A stretch of DNA of 64,000 bases from Mesorhizobium atlanticum. Lineage in GTDB: Bacteria; Pseudomonadota; Alphaproteobacteria; Rhizobiales; Rhizobiaceae. The notes beneath the pieces are model-generated. The model was not told the DNA's origin. It saw only the letters and a program-made list of their open reading frames with translations, and searched no databases. Positions 33,562 to 42,755 of the stretch are shown here, one piece after another; position 1 is the stretch's first letter, and each line of letters starts with the position of its first letter. The stretch covers positions 248,001-312,000 of the forward strand of contig NZ_QMBQ01000003.1 of assembly GCF_003289965.1 (NCBI RefSeq). The letters run 5' to 3'. A program made the position numbers and the translations under genes.

Positions 33562-34587
33562 CTACTTCTCCGAAACACCGGCCTCGGCGAAGCTCGCCAT
33601 CTTCGCGTGGCATTCCAGCGCCGAGCGAACGATGTTGACGGCAAGGCAGGCGCCGGAACCTTCACCGAGCCGCATGCCGAGATCGAGCAGCGGCGGCAGG
33701 CCGAGCGCTTCGAGCAGGCGGCGGTGGCCAGCTTCGGCCGAGACATGGGCGGCGATGGTGTGGGCGAGGCCGGTCGGATGCAGCCGTGCCAGGGGTGCCG
33801 CGGCTGCGGTGCACACAAAACCGTCGAGCAGCACCGGCACGTTGTTCTTGCGCGCGGCGAGCGTGGCGCCGAGAATGGCGGCGAGCTCGCGTCCGCCAAG
33901 GGCAGCGGCAATCTTCAGCGGGTCGGAGAGCGAATCGGCGTGGCGCTTGAGGCCCGCCTCGATAGCGACCACCTTGCGCTTCATGCCCGCATCGTCGACG
34001 CCGGTGCCGCGTCCGGTCCATTTTTCCGCACCGCCGCCGAACAACGCCGTCGAGATCGCGGCCGCCGGGGTGGTATTGCCAATGCCCATCTCACCGAAGC
34101 AGACGAGGTCGAGGTCCTTGGTCACGGCGTCGTAGCCGGCTGAGACGGCGGCGAGGAACGCCTTTTCGTCCATCGCCGGAACCTGCGTGAAATCGCCGGT
34201 CGGATGGTCGAGGTCGAGCGGGATGACGTCCAGCTTGGCGCCGGCGATGCGGGCCAACTGGTTGATGGCCGCGCCGCCGCCGGCGAAATTCGCCACCATC
34301 TGGACTGTGACTTCGGAGGGATAGGCCGAGACGCCCTGAGCGGTGACGCCGTGATTGCCGGCAAAGACGAAGACCTTCACATGATCGAGCTTCGGCATGT
34401 CGCGGCCTTGCCAGCGGCCCAGCCAGGCGGCGATCGTCTCCAGCCTGCCAAGGCTGCCCGGCGGCTTGGTCAGTGTGTCCTGGCGGCGGGCGACGGCGCC
34501 GGCAGAGGTGTCGCTGCCGGCGGAGAGATCGAGGCAGGCGGCGCGAAGGTCTTCGAGTGATTTGAAGGACGTTGATTGGGAGGACAT
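33562..34587 (-). CDS. cobT: Nicotinate-nucleotide-dimethylbenzimidazole phosphoribosyltransferase
   Basis: This 341-residue enzyme makes alpha-ribazole phosphate, the lower ligand precursor of cobalamin. Family motifs include KPPGSLGRLE near residue 40, FAGNHGVTAQGVSAYP, and the C-terminal GMRLGEGSGACLA with the catalytic glutamate. It is the last gene of the cob cluster (called cobU in Pseudomonas denitrificans naming). It lies 24 bp after cobS/cobV. Confidence 0.96.
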   Translation of the reverse strand: MSSQSTSFKSLEDLRAACLDLSAGSDTSAGAVARRQDTLTKPPGSLGRLETIAAWLGRWQGRDMPKLDHVKVFVFAGNHGVTAQGVSAYPSEVTVQMVANFAGGGAAINQLARIAGAKLDVIPLDLDHPTGDFTQVPAMDEKAFLAAVSAGYDAVTKDLDLVCFGEMGIGNTTPAAAISTALFGGGAEKWTGRGTGVDDAGMKRKVVAIEAGLKRHADSLSDPLKIAAALGGRELAAILGATLAARKNNVPVLLDGFVCTAAAAPLARLHPTGLAHTIAAHVSAEAGHRRLLEALGLPPLLDLGMRLGEGSGACLAVNIVRSALECHAKMASFAEAGVSEK

Positions 34588-34611
34588 GGGGGCAAGGTCT
34601 CCGAAAGAGAA

Positions 34612-35379
34612 TCAGGAAAGGCAAACGGAAGCGACAAGCAGCACCGCGATCTCGCCGAGCTGCTGCAGTGCGCCTATGGTGTCACCGGTCTGGCCGCCGA
34701 TCTGGCTAAGGCAGAGCGAGCGGAAGGCGGCAAACAGCAAGCCGAGCAAGATGAGCGCCGCGATCGCGCCGCCGAGGCCGAGCGCCAGCAGCGCCACCGC
34801 GCCGAGCGCGGCACCGATGACGGCGGTCTCGGTGGTCACGGAGCCCGCATTGGCGGATAGGCCATCGGCTCGGGCCGGCGGCAGAAGATGCATGAAGACG
34901 CCGAACAGGCCGCGCGAGGCCGCATGCGCGGCAAGCAGCGCCAGGAAGATGTGGCTCGGACCGGCGAGTTCGGACAGCGCGCTCCAGCGGATGAGCAGCG
35001 ACAGCCCAAGCGCGGCGGCGCCGTAGGCGCCGATGCGGCTGTCGCGCATGATCTCCAGTTTCCTGTCGCGCGTCTTGCCACCCCAAAAGCCGTCGGCGAT
35101 GTCGGAAAGCCCGTCCTCGTGCAGGCAGCCGGTAGCGAGCATCGTCGCGGCGAGGGTGAGCGCCGCCGCCGGGCCGCCGGCAAGACCCAGACTGTAGGCG
35201 ATGGCGTAGACGAGCGCGCCGGTGATCGCCACGGCGAGACCGGCGAAGGGCGCCGCCCAGATCGCATCCGCCAGGTTGCGGCCGCCGAAATCGCTCGAGG
35301 GCAGCCTTAGCCGGGTGAAGAAGACGAGGCTGAGGCCAATATCGTCAAGCAATTGCCTTGGTGCGGAAGGGCCGCTCAT
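34612..35379 (-). CDS. cobS: Adenosylcobinamide-GDP ribazoletransferase (cobalamin synthase)
   Basis: This 255-residue integral membrane enzyme joins adenosylcobinamide-GDP to alpha-ribazole. It has the N-terminal FFTRLRLP motif, the catalytic HEDGLSDIADGFWGG region, and DSRIGAYG, then several membrane helices. It overlaps cobB by 4 bp (called cobV in P. denitrificans naming). Confidence 0.95.
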   Translation of the reverse strand: MSGPSAPRQLLDDIGLSLVFFTRLRLPSSDFGGRNLADAIWAAPFAGLAVAITGALVYAIAYSLGLAGGPAAALTLAATMLATGCLHEDGLSDIADGFWGGKTRDRKLEIMRDSRIGAYGAAALGLSLLIRWSALSELAGPSHIFLALLAAHAASRGLFGVFMHLLPPARADGLSANAGSVTTETAVIGAALGAVALLALGLGGAIAALILLGLLFAAFRSLCLSQIGGQTGDTIGALQQLGEIAVLLVASVCLS

Positions 35380-36692
35380 GCGCCCCTCGCAATGGCGTGG
35401 AAGAAGGTCCCGCTGACATGGCCGCGCCGGTAGCCTGAAGCGCCGAGCGGGTTGCCCTGGCCATCGGCAAGGTCGGCCAAGGGCTCGTCATTGCCGGTGG
35501 CGGTCATCTGCGCATAGTGGAATTCATGGCCGCGGATCAACGTGCCCTGCGGCCCTAACGGGCAGTCGGCACGCAGCCGCGCCTCGCGATAGCCAAGGTT
35601 CATCTTGCGCCTGGCGAAGCTGGTCGAATGGCCAAGCAGGCCGAGCATCCTGTGGCTTGTCCCCTCCGCGTCCTCCAGCACTTCGCCCAGCACCATGAAG
35701 CCGCCGCACTCGCCATGAACAGGCTTCGTCGCCGCAAAGCGCGCCATTGCCGCCTGGAAGTTCGTCGCGGCGGCAAGCTTGCCTGCATGCAACTCGGGAT
35801 AGCCGCCAGGCAGCCAGCAGACCTCGCAGTCCTGCGAAGGCCCTTCGTCGGCAAGCGGCGAGAAAGGCACGATCTCGGCGCCGGCCTTGCCCCAATGCGT
35901 GGCGACATGCGGATAGAGGAAGGTGAAGGCGGCGTCCTCGGCCAGCGCGATGCGCTGCCCGGGCGGCTGCAGCGCGTCACCGAAGTCGCCGGCCGCCGGT
36001 TCGAGCGGTGTCGCCAGCGCCAGGATAGCGTCGATGTCGAGCGACTTTTCCACCATATCGGCCAGCCGGTCGAGATGCGCCATCAGGTTCTCGTATTCGC
36101 CGGCCTGGACGAGGCCTAGATGCCGCTCCGGCAGGTTGAGCGTCGGATCGCGCAGGATGGCGCCAACCACCGGCAGGCCGATAGCTTCGATCGCGTCGCC
36201 GGACAGCCGGCGGTGGCGTTCGCTGCCGAGGCGGTTGAGCACGACGCCGGCCATGCGCACATCCGGATCGTAGGTGGCAAAACCCTTGGCGACGGCGGCC
36301 GCTGTGGTCGACTGTCCGGAAACGTCGAGCACCAGCAGCACCGGCAGGCCGTAGAGCCGCGCAAGATCGGCGGCCGATCCCGAGCGGCCTTGCGGCGCGG
36401 GAATGCCGTCGAACAGGCCCATGGCGCTTTCGAGGATGACATATTCGGCGTCGTGCGCGGCCTGGGCCGCCAGCGCGTTGAGGAGGGGAGGCGACATCGC
36501 CCAGCTGTCGAGATTGACGCCGGACAAGCCGGTGGCGGCGGTGTGGAAGCCGGGGTCGATATAGTCCGGTCCGGACTTCGCGCCGCGCACTTTCAGGCCG
36601 CGCCGGGCGAGCGCGCGAAGCAGGCCGATGGTGACGCTGGTCTTGCCCGAGCCGGAGCGCGGCGCACCGATGATGATCGCGCGCGCCGTCAT
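35376..36692 (-). CDS. cobB: Cobyrinate a,c-diamide synthase (hydrogenobyrinate form)
   Basis: This 438-residue ATP-dependent amidase uses glutamine to amidate side chains a and c. The N-terminal P-loop GAPRSGSGKTSVTIG is followed by GPDYIDP, and the C-terminal class I glutaminase-like domain has the nucleophile Cys in HGECGGFMVLGE. The ATG at 36692 overlaps the cobA stop. In this aerobic pathway the substrate is hydrogenobyrinate. Confidence 0.95.
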   Translation of the reverse strand: MTARAIIIGAPRSGSGKTSVTIGLLRALARRGLKVRGAKSGPDYIDPGFHTAATGLSGVNLDSWAMSPPLLNALAAQAAHDAEYVILESAMGLFDGIPAPQGRSGSAADLARLYGLPVLLVLDVSGQSTTAAAVAKGFATYDPDVRMAGVVLNRLGSERHRRLSGDAIEAIGLPVVGAILRDPTLNLPERHLGLVQAGEYENLMAHLDRLADMVEKSLDIDAILALATPLEPAAGDFGDALQPPGQRIALAEDAAFTFLYPHVATHWGKAGAEIVPFSPLADEGPSQDCEVCWLPGGYPELHAGKLAAATNFQAAMARFAATKPVHGECGGFMVLGEVLEDAEGTSHRMLGLLGHSTSFARRKMNLGYREARLRADCPLGPQGTLIRGHEFHYAQMTATGNDEPLADLADGQGNPLGASGYRRGHVSGTFFHAIARGA

Positions 36693-37486
36693 TCTTCGCC
36701 CGCCAATGCCGCGCGCATGGCGACGATGCCGCCGACCACGATCAGCGCCGGGGAGGCGAGTCCGGCCGCTGCGGCTTCGTCCGCTATGGTGGCGAGTGTG
36801 GCGACAACGATCCGCTCCTGTGGGGTGGTCGCAGCGACAATCACCGCGGCGGGTGTCGATGGCGCGAGACCGCCCTCGAGCAGCTTTGCCGCGATCACCG
36901 GCAGATTGGCCATGCCCATATAAACGACGACCGGCTGTCCGGTGCGGGCGATGGCTGCCCAATCGATGTCATCATCGGTGCCTGCGGCGTGGCCGGTCGC
37001 CAGGATGACGGCCTTGTTGATGCCTCGCATGGTGGCGGGAATGCCGGTGGCGGCCAATGCACTGAGGCCCGAGGTCAGGCCGGAAAGCACCCGGAACGGA
37101 ATTTTTTCTCCTGCGAGCGCCAAGGCCTCTTCGCCGCCGCGGCCGAAAATATAGGGATCGCCGCCCTTAAGCCGCACGACGCGGCGACCTTGGCGCGCCA
37201 GCCGCACCAGCAGGGCGTTGATGTCGTCCTGTTTCATCGAGGGCTGGCCGCCGCGCTTTCCGGCGTAGAAGAGCTCGGCGCCCTGGGCTACCGCCACGAC
37301 TTCGGGCGAGACCAGCGCGTCGTAGACCAGCGCGTCGCATTGTCCGAGCGCGGCCAGCACTTCCAGCGTCAGGCAGCCGGGGTCGCCGGGGCCGGCGCCG
37401 GCCAGCCAGACATGGCCGGGTTCCAGCTCACGCGGCTTGAAGTTCAGCCGCGCCAACGCCTGCTCAACCGTAGCCCGTCCGTTCAT
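36689..37486 (-). CDS. cobA: Uroporphyrinogen-III C-methyltransferase
   Basis: This roughly 265-residue SAM-dependent enzyme makes precorrin-2. It has the tetrapyrrole methylase signatures VWLAGAGPGDPGCLTL, LKGGDPYIFGRGGEE and VLSGLTSGLSA. The ATG at 37486 is used, although a GTG at 37504 overlaps the cobM stop as GTGA and would add six residues. Its stop overlaps cobB. Confidence 0.95.
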   Translation of the reverse strand: MNGRATVEQALARLNFKPRELEPGHVWLAGAGPGDPGCLTLEVLAALGQCDALVYDALVSPEVVAVAQGAELFYAGKRGGQPSMKQDDINALLVRLARQGRRVVRLKGGDPYIFGRGGEEALALAGEKIPFRVLSGLTSGLSALAATGIPATMRGINKAVILATGHAAGTDDDIDWAAIARTGQPVVVYMGMANLPVIAAKLLEGGLAPSTPAAVIVAATTPQERIVVATLATIADEAAAAGLASPALIVVGGIVAMRAALAGEE

Positions 37487-37500
37487 GTTGGCGCTGCCGT

Positions 37501-38265
37501 TCACAATCCGTCCCGTCCGCGAAAACGCCGCTGGTAGTGGGCGTCGTAGAGTGAGCTTTCGCCGAAATCCTGCGCCGCGAGCGCGCTGCCGACGAAGATG
37601 ATCGCCGTGCGCTCCATCGGGTTTTCCGCCAATTGCGCTTCGATGGTGCCGAGCGTGCCGGTCAGGATGCGCTCGTCCGGCCAGGAGGCGCGGAAGACGA
37701 CCGCGACCGGACACTCGGCGCCGTAAAGCGGCGTGAGATCGGCGACGATGCGGTCGATGGCATGGATGGCAAGATGGATGGCAAGCGTCGCGCCGGTGCG
37801 GCCGAAGCCGGCCAGCGTCTCGCCTGGCGGCATTTTCGAGGCGCGGCCGGAAACGCGGGTCAGCACCAGGCTTTGCGCGAGCTCGGGAATGGTGAGCTCG
37901 CGGCGCAGTGCCGCCGCCGCCGCCGCGAAGGACGGCACGCCTGGGGTGAGCGTATAGGGGATGCCGTGCTTTTCCAGCCGCCTGATCTGTTCGGCTACCG
38001 CGCTCCAAACGGAGAGGTCGCCGGAATGCAGGCGCGCAACATCCTGGCCGGCCTTGTGGGCGGCGACATATTCAGCCTCGATCTCGTCGAGCGACATCGG
38101 CGCGGTGTCAATCAACTTGGTGCCGGGTGTGCAATGTTCGAGCAGCTCCGGCGCGACGATCGAGCCCGCATGGAGGCAGACCGGGCAACTGGCCAGCAGC
38201 CGCGCGCCGCGAAGCGTGATGAGGTCGGCCGCTCCTGGACCCGCGCCGATGAAATGGACGGTCAT
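37501..38265 (-). CDS. cobM: Precorrin-4 C11-methyltransferase
   Basis: This 254-residue tetrapyrrole methylase has the N-terminal [18 protein letters not shown] motif, [12 protein letters not shown], and [12 protein letters not shown] typical of CobM/CbiF. It overlaps cobE at its start. It methylates C11 in the aerobic corrin pathway. Confidence 0.95.
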   Translation of the reverse strand: MTVHFIGAGPGAADLITLRGARLLASCPVCLHAGSIVAPELLEHCTPGTKLIDTAPMSLDEIEAEYVAAHKAGQDVARLHSGDLSVWSAVAEQIRRLEKHGIPYTLTPGVPSFAAAAAALRRELTIPELAQSLVLTRVSGRASKMPPGETLAGFGRTGATLAIHLAIHAIDRIVADLTPLYGAECPVAVVFRASWPDERILTGTLGTIEAQLAENPMERTAIIFVGSALAAQDFGESSLYDAHYQRRFRGRDGL

Positions 38266-38648
38266 GGCGCGTCTCCGCTGATGGCGATCGCGCAGGTGAC
38301 CGGACCAAGCACCGTGCGAGGTCCGAGCAGTCTTGCACCGGCTCCGGCAACGGCGAGGGCGGACGCCTCCGAAACCGACGGCGTGCCGGCGCGGCTCTGC
38401 GAGAGATCGCAACGGCTGCGAGCGCCAGGCGAGGCCAGCTGCAGGACCCTGTCATCGGCGATGACCACCGGCAGGTTGAGCGCGCGGCCGGCGGCGGAGA
38501 TCGCCGCCTCATCCTTCTTGAGCGGGGCGGTCGCCAGCGCCGAAAGCGCCGTCATCGCGAGGCCATGCGCCTCAAGCGCGGTCTCAATCGCCGCCAAAAC
38601 TTCTTCGACGCTCACGCCTTTGCGGCTGCCGATGCCCGCGACCATCAT
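38262..38648 (-). CDS. cobE: Cobalamin biosynthesis protein CobE
   Basis: This 128-residue protein, related to the C-terminal domain of CbiG, begins [18 protein letters not shown]. It is commonly encoded between cobL and cobM in aerobic clusters. Its molecular role is uncertain. It overlaps cobL and cobM by 4 bp each. Confidence 0.9.
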   Translation of the reverse strand: MMVAGIGSRKGVSVEEVLAAIETALEAHGLAMTALSALATAPLKKDEAAISAAGRALNLPVVIADDRVLQLASPGARSRCDLSQSRAGTPSVSEASALAVAGAGARLLGPRTVLGPVTCAIAISGDAP

Positions 38649-39883
38649 GGTTTTGTCCAGCTCCACTGGGTGACTGGCATGGCCGGGCGCCAGCCCTGCA
38701 TGGAGCCGACTGGTGCGGCGCGCGACAGGGCGATGCGGGTGAGGTCGCCGCCGCGCCTGTTGTGCTGGTCGAGCAGCAGCGCCTCCATCTCCAGCGTCAC
38801 CGCATTGGCGACCAGCCGACCGCCGGGACGGAGCGCCTTGATCGCCTTCTCCAGCACGCCGGCATCGCTGCCGCCGCCGCCGATTAAGATCGCATCCGGC
38901 GTCTCCAGTTTGGCAAAGGCCTTGGGTGCTGTGCCTTCGACCACGACAAGGCCGGGCACGCCGCAATGCGTGGCATTGCGGGCGATGCGGGCGGCGCGCT
39001 CGCCGTTGGCTTCGATGGCCATGGCGCGCAGCGAGGGATGCGCCAGCATCCATTCGATGCCGATCGAGCCGGAGCCTGCGCCGATGTCCCACAGCAGCTC
39101 GCCGCGCCGTGGCGCCAGCGCCGACAGCGTGATGGCGCGGATCTCGCGCTTGGTGATCTGCCCGTCATGCTCGAACAGATGGTCGGCGAGGCCGACGGTC
39201 AGAGGCAGGATGCGCGCATCCGGCGTCGTTTCAATTTCAAGCGCCAGCACGTTGAGCGGGTTGATATTTTTGAGATCGAAAGCATCTGCGCGAGCGACGC
39301 GGTGCGCCTCATCGGGGCCGCCGAGCGCTTCGAGCACCGTCAGCCGCGACGGGCCGAAGCCGAGTTCGTCGAGCAGTCCGGCGATGGCCTCCGGTGCCTC
39401 GCTGTCGGAGGTCAGCGCCAGGATACGCGCGCCCGGATGGAGCAGTGGCCGGATCAGGTCGATCGAATGGCCGTGCAGCGAGATGGTCTCGACGTCCTGC
39501 AACGCCCAGCCGAGACGGGAGGCGGCCAGCGAGAGCGACGACGGCGCTGGGAGAACGAGCATCTCATCCGGCTTCACCTTGCGCGCGAGCGTGACGCCGA
39601 CGCCGTGAAAGAACGGGTCGCCGGACGCGAGCACGCAGATTTCTTTGCCCTTGAGCGCCAGCACGTCGCGCATTTCGGCATCGAAGGGCGTCGGCCATGA
39701 GCGGGTTTCGCCGTTGGCCAGGGACGAGACGAGGGCGAGATGCCGCTTGCCGCCGAATACCACCTCAGCCTGCGCGATGCGCTGCTTGGCCTCGTCGCCG
39801 AGACCCGCTACACCGTCCTCGCCGATGCCGACGATGGTGAGCCATTTTGAGGCGGGCTTGGCGCGCGGACCCTTAGCAGGCAT
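38645..39883 (-). CDS. cobL: Precorrin-6Y C5,15-methyltransferase (decarboxylating)
   Basis: This 412-residue two-domain enzyme has an N-terminal C5 methylase (LTIVGIGEDGVAGLG, LASGDPFFHGVG). The C-terminal class I methyltransferase decarboxylates and methylates C15 (LLWDIGAGSGSIGIEW). The ATG at 39883 overlaps the divergent cobK start, so the two genes share start-codon bases on opposite strands. A minus-strand gap of about 730 bp, occupied by antisense cobK, separates it from cobJ. Confidence 0.95.
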   Translation of the reverse strand: MPAKGPRAKPASKWLTIVGIGEDGVAGLGDEAKQRIAQAEVVFGGKRHLALVSSLANGETRSWPTPFDAEMRDVLALKGKEICVLASGDPFFHGVGVTLARKVKPDEMLVLPAPSSLSLAASRLGWALQDVETISLHGHSIDLIRPLLHPGARILALTSDSEAPEAIAGLLDELGFGPSRLTVLEALGGPDEAHRVARADAFDLKNINPLNVLALEIETTPDARILPLTVGLADHLFEHDGQITKREIRAITLSALAPRRGELLWDIGAGSGSIGIEWMLAHPSLRAMAIEANGERAARIARNATHCGVPGLVVVEGTAPKAFAKLETPDAILIGGGGSDAGVLEKAIKALRPGGRLVANAVTLEMEALLLDQHNRRGGDLTRIALSRAAPVGSMQGWRPAMPVTQWSWTKP

Positions 39884-39884
39884 G

Positions 39885-40652
39885 ATGACCCACCGCATTC
39901 TGATCCTCGGCGGAACCACGGAAGCCCGGCAACTGGCCGGGATGCTGGCTCGTCGCAAGGATTTTTCCGTCACGCTGTCGCTCGCCGGCCGCACCGAAAG
40001 TCCGGTCGCGCAAGGCGTGCCGGTGCGCGTCGGCGGTTTTGGCGGCGCGGAGGGATTGGCCGCCTATCTTCGCGACGAACAAGTCGATCTGCTGATCGAC
40101 GCCACGCATCCATACGCTGCTCGTATTTCCGCCAATGCCACCGAGGCCGCCGAGCGAGCCGGCGTGCCGATCCTTGCCTTGAGACGGCCCGGCTGGGAGC
40201 CTGTCGCGGGCGATCGTTGGACGGTGGTCGACAGTGTCGCCGAGGCGGCAAGTGCGCTCGGCACGGCGCCGCGCCGCGTTTTCCTCGCGATCGGCCGGCA
40301 GGAGGCCGGCGCCTTCGAGGCCGCGCCGCACCACTGCTACCTGATCCGCAGCGTCGATCCGGTCGAGCCGAAGCTTGCCGTGCCCGATGCGCTCTACCTG
40401 CTGGCGCGCGGGCCCTTCCCGCAGGCGGATGAACGAGCGTTGCTCGAAAAATACGACGTCGACGTTATCGTTTCCAAGAACAGCGGCGGCGAGGCGACCT
40501 ATGGCAAGATCGCCGCCGCGCGGGCGCTCGGTATCGAGGTGGTCATCATCCGCCGACCGCCTTTGCCGGACGTGCCCTCGGCTGAAACCGTCGATGCGCT
40601 GGCGGCAAAGGTCGATCATCTTTTCGACCCCGTTGCCGAACGCGGCGTGTAG
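39885..40652 (+). CDS. cobK: Precorrin-6A reductase
   Basis: This 255-residue NADPH-dependent reductase has the N-terminal ILILGGTTEARQLA motif, DATHPYAARIS and SKNSGGEATYGKI, all CobK/CbiJ signatures. An ATG directly before (39882) is equally possible. It is the only cob gene on the plus strand: its start overlaps cobL's, and its last 37 bp overlap the 3' end of cobJ. No intergenic promoter space exists, so its promoter must lie inside cobL. Confidence 0.95.
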   Translation: MTHRILILGGTTEARQLAGMLARRKDFSVTLSLAGRTESPVAQGVPVRVGGFGGAEGLAAYLRDEQVDLLIDATHPYAARISANATEAAERAGVPILALRRPGWEPVAGDRWTVVDSVAEAASALGTAPRRVFLAIGRQEAGAFEAAPHHCYLIRSVDPVEPKLAVPDALYLLARGPFPQADERALLEKYDVDVIVSKNSGGEATYGKIAAARALGIEVVIIRRPPLPDVPSAETVDALAAKVDHLFDPVAERGV

Positions 40653-41380
40653 ACCAGCGCGGGTTTTTCGCCCCGCTTGATGATCCGGGTTTCGGGCGAG
40701 CCGATGATGATGCAGGTCGACATATCGGCTTTTGCCGCATCGGCGTCCGCGAGCAGGAAAACCTCGATGCGCTCGTCCGGCCGGCCGGCGGCGCGACCGA
40801 AGATCACCGGCGTGGTGCCGGGCAGGATCGCCTTCAGGCATTCGAAGGCGCGGCCAAGCTGCCATGGGCGGGCCTTGCTGATCGGGTTGTAGAGCGCGAT
40901 GACGAAGCCGGCTCCGGCTGCCGCCAGCAGGCGCAACTCGATCAGTTCCCACGGCTTCAGATTGTCGGAGAGCGAGATGGCGCAGAAATCGTGGCCGAGC
41001 GGCGCACCGATGCGGGCCGCGACCGCAAGCATGGCGGTAATGCCGGGGACGACCGAGAGGTCGATGGCGCGCCATTCCACGGGGCCAGCCTCGATCGCCT
41101 CGCAGACGGCAGCCGCCATGGCGAAGACGCCGGGATCGCCGCCGGAGACGACGGCGACGTTGTGGCCCTCGGCAGCCTTGGTCAGTGCCTCGTTCGAGCG
41201 AGCAAGCTCCTCGCGGTTGTCAGAGGCGATGCGCGTCTGGTCCGGCCGCAGGTCCAGCCGGTCGAGATAGGGCTTGTAGCCATAGAAGAAGGAAGCCTCG
41301 GCGACGGCATTGGCAGCCTGCGGCGTAACCTGGTCGGCATTACCGGGTCCGAGACCGATGACGGTAAGGCGTCCGCTCAT
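40616..41380 (-). CDS. cobJ: Precorrin-3B C17-methyltransferase
   Basis: This 254-residue tetrapyrrole methylase performs ring contraction. It has the LTVIGLGPGNADQVTPQA N-terminus, VSGGDPGVFAMA and VVPGITAMLA. It overlaps the cobI stop by 4 bp and convergently overlaps cobK by 37 bp. Confidence 0.95.
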   Translation of the reverse strand: MSGRLTVIGLGPGNADQVTPQAANAVAEASFFYGYKPYLDRLDLRPDQTRIASDNREELARSNEALTKAAEGHNVAVVSGGDPGVFAMAAAVCEAIEAGPVEWRAIDLSVVPGITAMLAVAARIGAPLGHDFCAISLSDNLKPWELIELRLLAAAGAGFVIALYNPISKARPWQLGRAFECLKAILPGTTPVIFGRAAGRPDERIEVFLLADADAAKADMSTCIIIGSPETRIIKRGEKPALVYTPRSATGSKR

Positions 41381-42126
41381 GCTTTGGCTCCGGGCCGGCC
41401 CGACCAGCCGGCGACCAGCACGATGGCGAAGTAGGGCGCCTTGTCGTCCGGCTTGTCGGCGAGCCGCATCGAGACGCTGCCCGGCATGGTGCCGCGCTCG
41501 ACATAGACGGCCTTGGCCAGCTTGCCGGTTGCCTCCAGCGCGCGCCTGATCTTCGGCAGGTTGCGGCCGACCTTCATGATGACGGCGGCATCTGTGTCGG
41601 CGAGGCGGCGGGTCAGCTCGAACTCGCTCATCGTGCCCGGCAGCACGGTCAGCACGTCGTCGCCCTGGACGATCGGCAGACCGGTCTGCGACCAGCAGCC
41701 GGACATGGCGGTGATGCCGGGGATGACTTCGGTCGGGAAACGGTGCGCCAGGCGCACATGCAGATGCATGTAGGAGCCGTAGAAGAGCGGATCGCCCTCC
41801 GACAGCACCGCCACCATCCTGCCGGCGCCGAGATGCTCGGCGACCTGCTCGGCCGACTGCTCATAGAAATCGCTGATCTGCGCGCGGTAGTCGTCGTGAT
41901 CCTTGTCGATCTCGGTCGTCACCGGATAGAGCAGCGGCAGCTCGATCATGTCCGGGCGGAAACGGGCCTCGACGATGGCGCGCGCATTGCTGTTGTTGCC
42001 GCGCTTGGCGAAATAGGCGACGATATCGGCTTCGGCCAACGCCCGCGCGGCCTTCAGCGTGAGCAACTCCGGGTCGCCGGGGCCGGTGCCGACGCCGACA
42101 AGACGGCCTTTCATGATCGCGTTCAC
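41377..42126 (-). CDS. cobI: Precorrin-2 C20-methyltransferase
   Basis: This 249-residue enzyme has LVGVGTGPGDPELLTLKA, LSEGDPLFYGSYMHLH and VIPGITAMSGC. The GTG at 42126 overlaps the cobH stop (GTGA); an ATG four codons later is an alternative. It adds the C20 methyl group to precorrin-2. Confidence 0.95.
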   Translation of the reverse strand: MNAIMKGRLVGVGTGPGDPELLTLKAARALAEADIVAYFAKRGNNSNARAIVEARFRPDMIELPLLYPVTTEIDKDHDDYRAQISDFYEQSAEQVAEHLGAGRMVAVLSEGDPLFYGSYMHLHVRLAHRFPTEVIPGITAMSGCWSQTGLPIVQGDDVLTVLPGTMSEFELTRRLADTDAAVIMKVGRNLPKIRRALEATGKLAKAVYVERGTMPGSVSMRLADKPDDKAPYFAIVLVAGWSGRPGAKA

Positions 42127-42755
42127 AGGCCGGGCCTCGCCAAGGAATTGAGCGCGGCGGCGGTCATGGCGCTGCCGCCCAGCCTGCCGCGCACGATGGC
42201 GTAGGGCACGCCATAGGAATTATCGGCCAGCGCATCTTTCGATTCTGCAGCACCCACGAAGCCAACCGGCATGCCGATGATCGCCGCCGGCTTCGGCGCG
42301 CCGTCGCGCAGTTTTTCGAGCAGATAGAAGAGCGCGGTCGGCGCGTTGCCGATGGCGACGACCGAACCTGCCATGCGCTCGCCCCAGAGGTCGATCGCCG
42401 CGGCCGAGCGGGTGTTGCCGATTTCCTTGGCGATGTCATGCGTGCGCGGATCGCGCAGCGTGCAGATCACCTCATTGCCGGCCGGCAGCCGGGCGCGCGT
42501 GACGCCATGCGCCACCATCTCGGCATCGCAGAAGATCGGCGCGCCGGCGGCCAATGCGGCGCGCGCCGCGGCGACGAAACCGTTCGAGAACACAAAATGG
42601 CTGGCGGCTTCGACCTGGCCGCAAGCATGGATCATGCGGATCGCGACATCGGCTTCGGCCTCGGAGAAGCGCTTGAGGTCAGCCTCGGCTCGGATGATGG
42701 CGAAAGAGCGCTCGTAGATCGCCATCCCGTCGTGGATATAGTCGTAGGCGGCCAT
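42123..42755 (-). CDS. cobH: Precorrin-8X methylmutase
   Basis: This 210-residue mutase moves the C11 methyl to C12, giving hydrogenobyrinate. Family segments are SFAIIRAEADL near residue 17, MIHACGQVEAA with the catalytic His, and IIGMPVGFVGAAESK. It abuts cobG directly. Confidence 0.95.
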   Translation of the reverse strand: MAAYDYIHDGMAIYERSFAIIRAEADLKRFSEAEADVAIRMIHACGQVEAASHFVFSNGFVAAARAALAAGAPIFCDAEMVAHGVTRARLPAGNEVICTLRDPRTHDIAKEIGNTRSAAAIDLWGERMAGSVVAIGNAPTALFYLLEKLRDGAPKPAAIIGMPVGFVGAAESKDALADNSYGVPYAIVRGRLGGSAMTAAALNSLARPGL

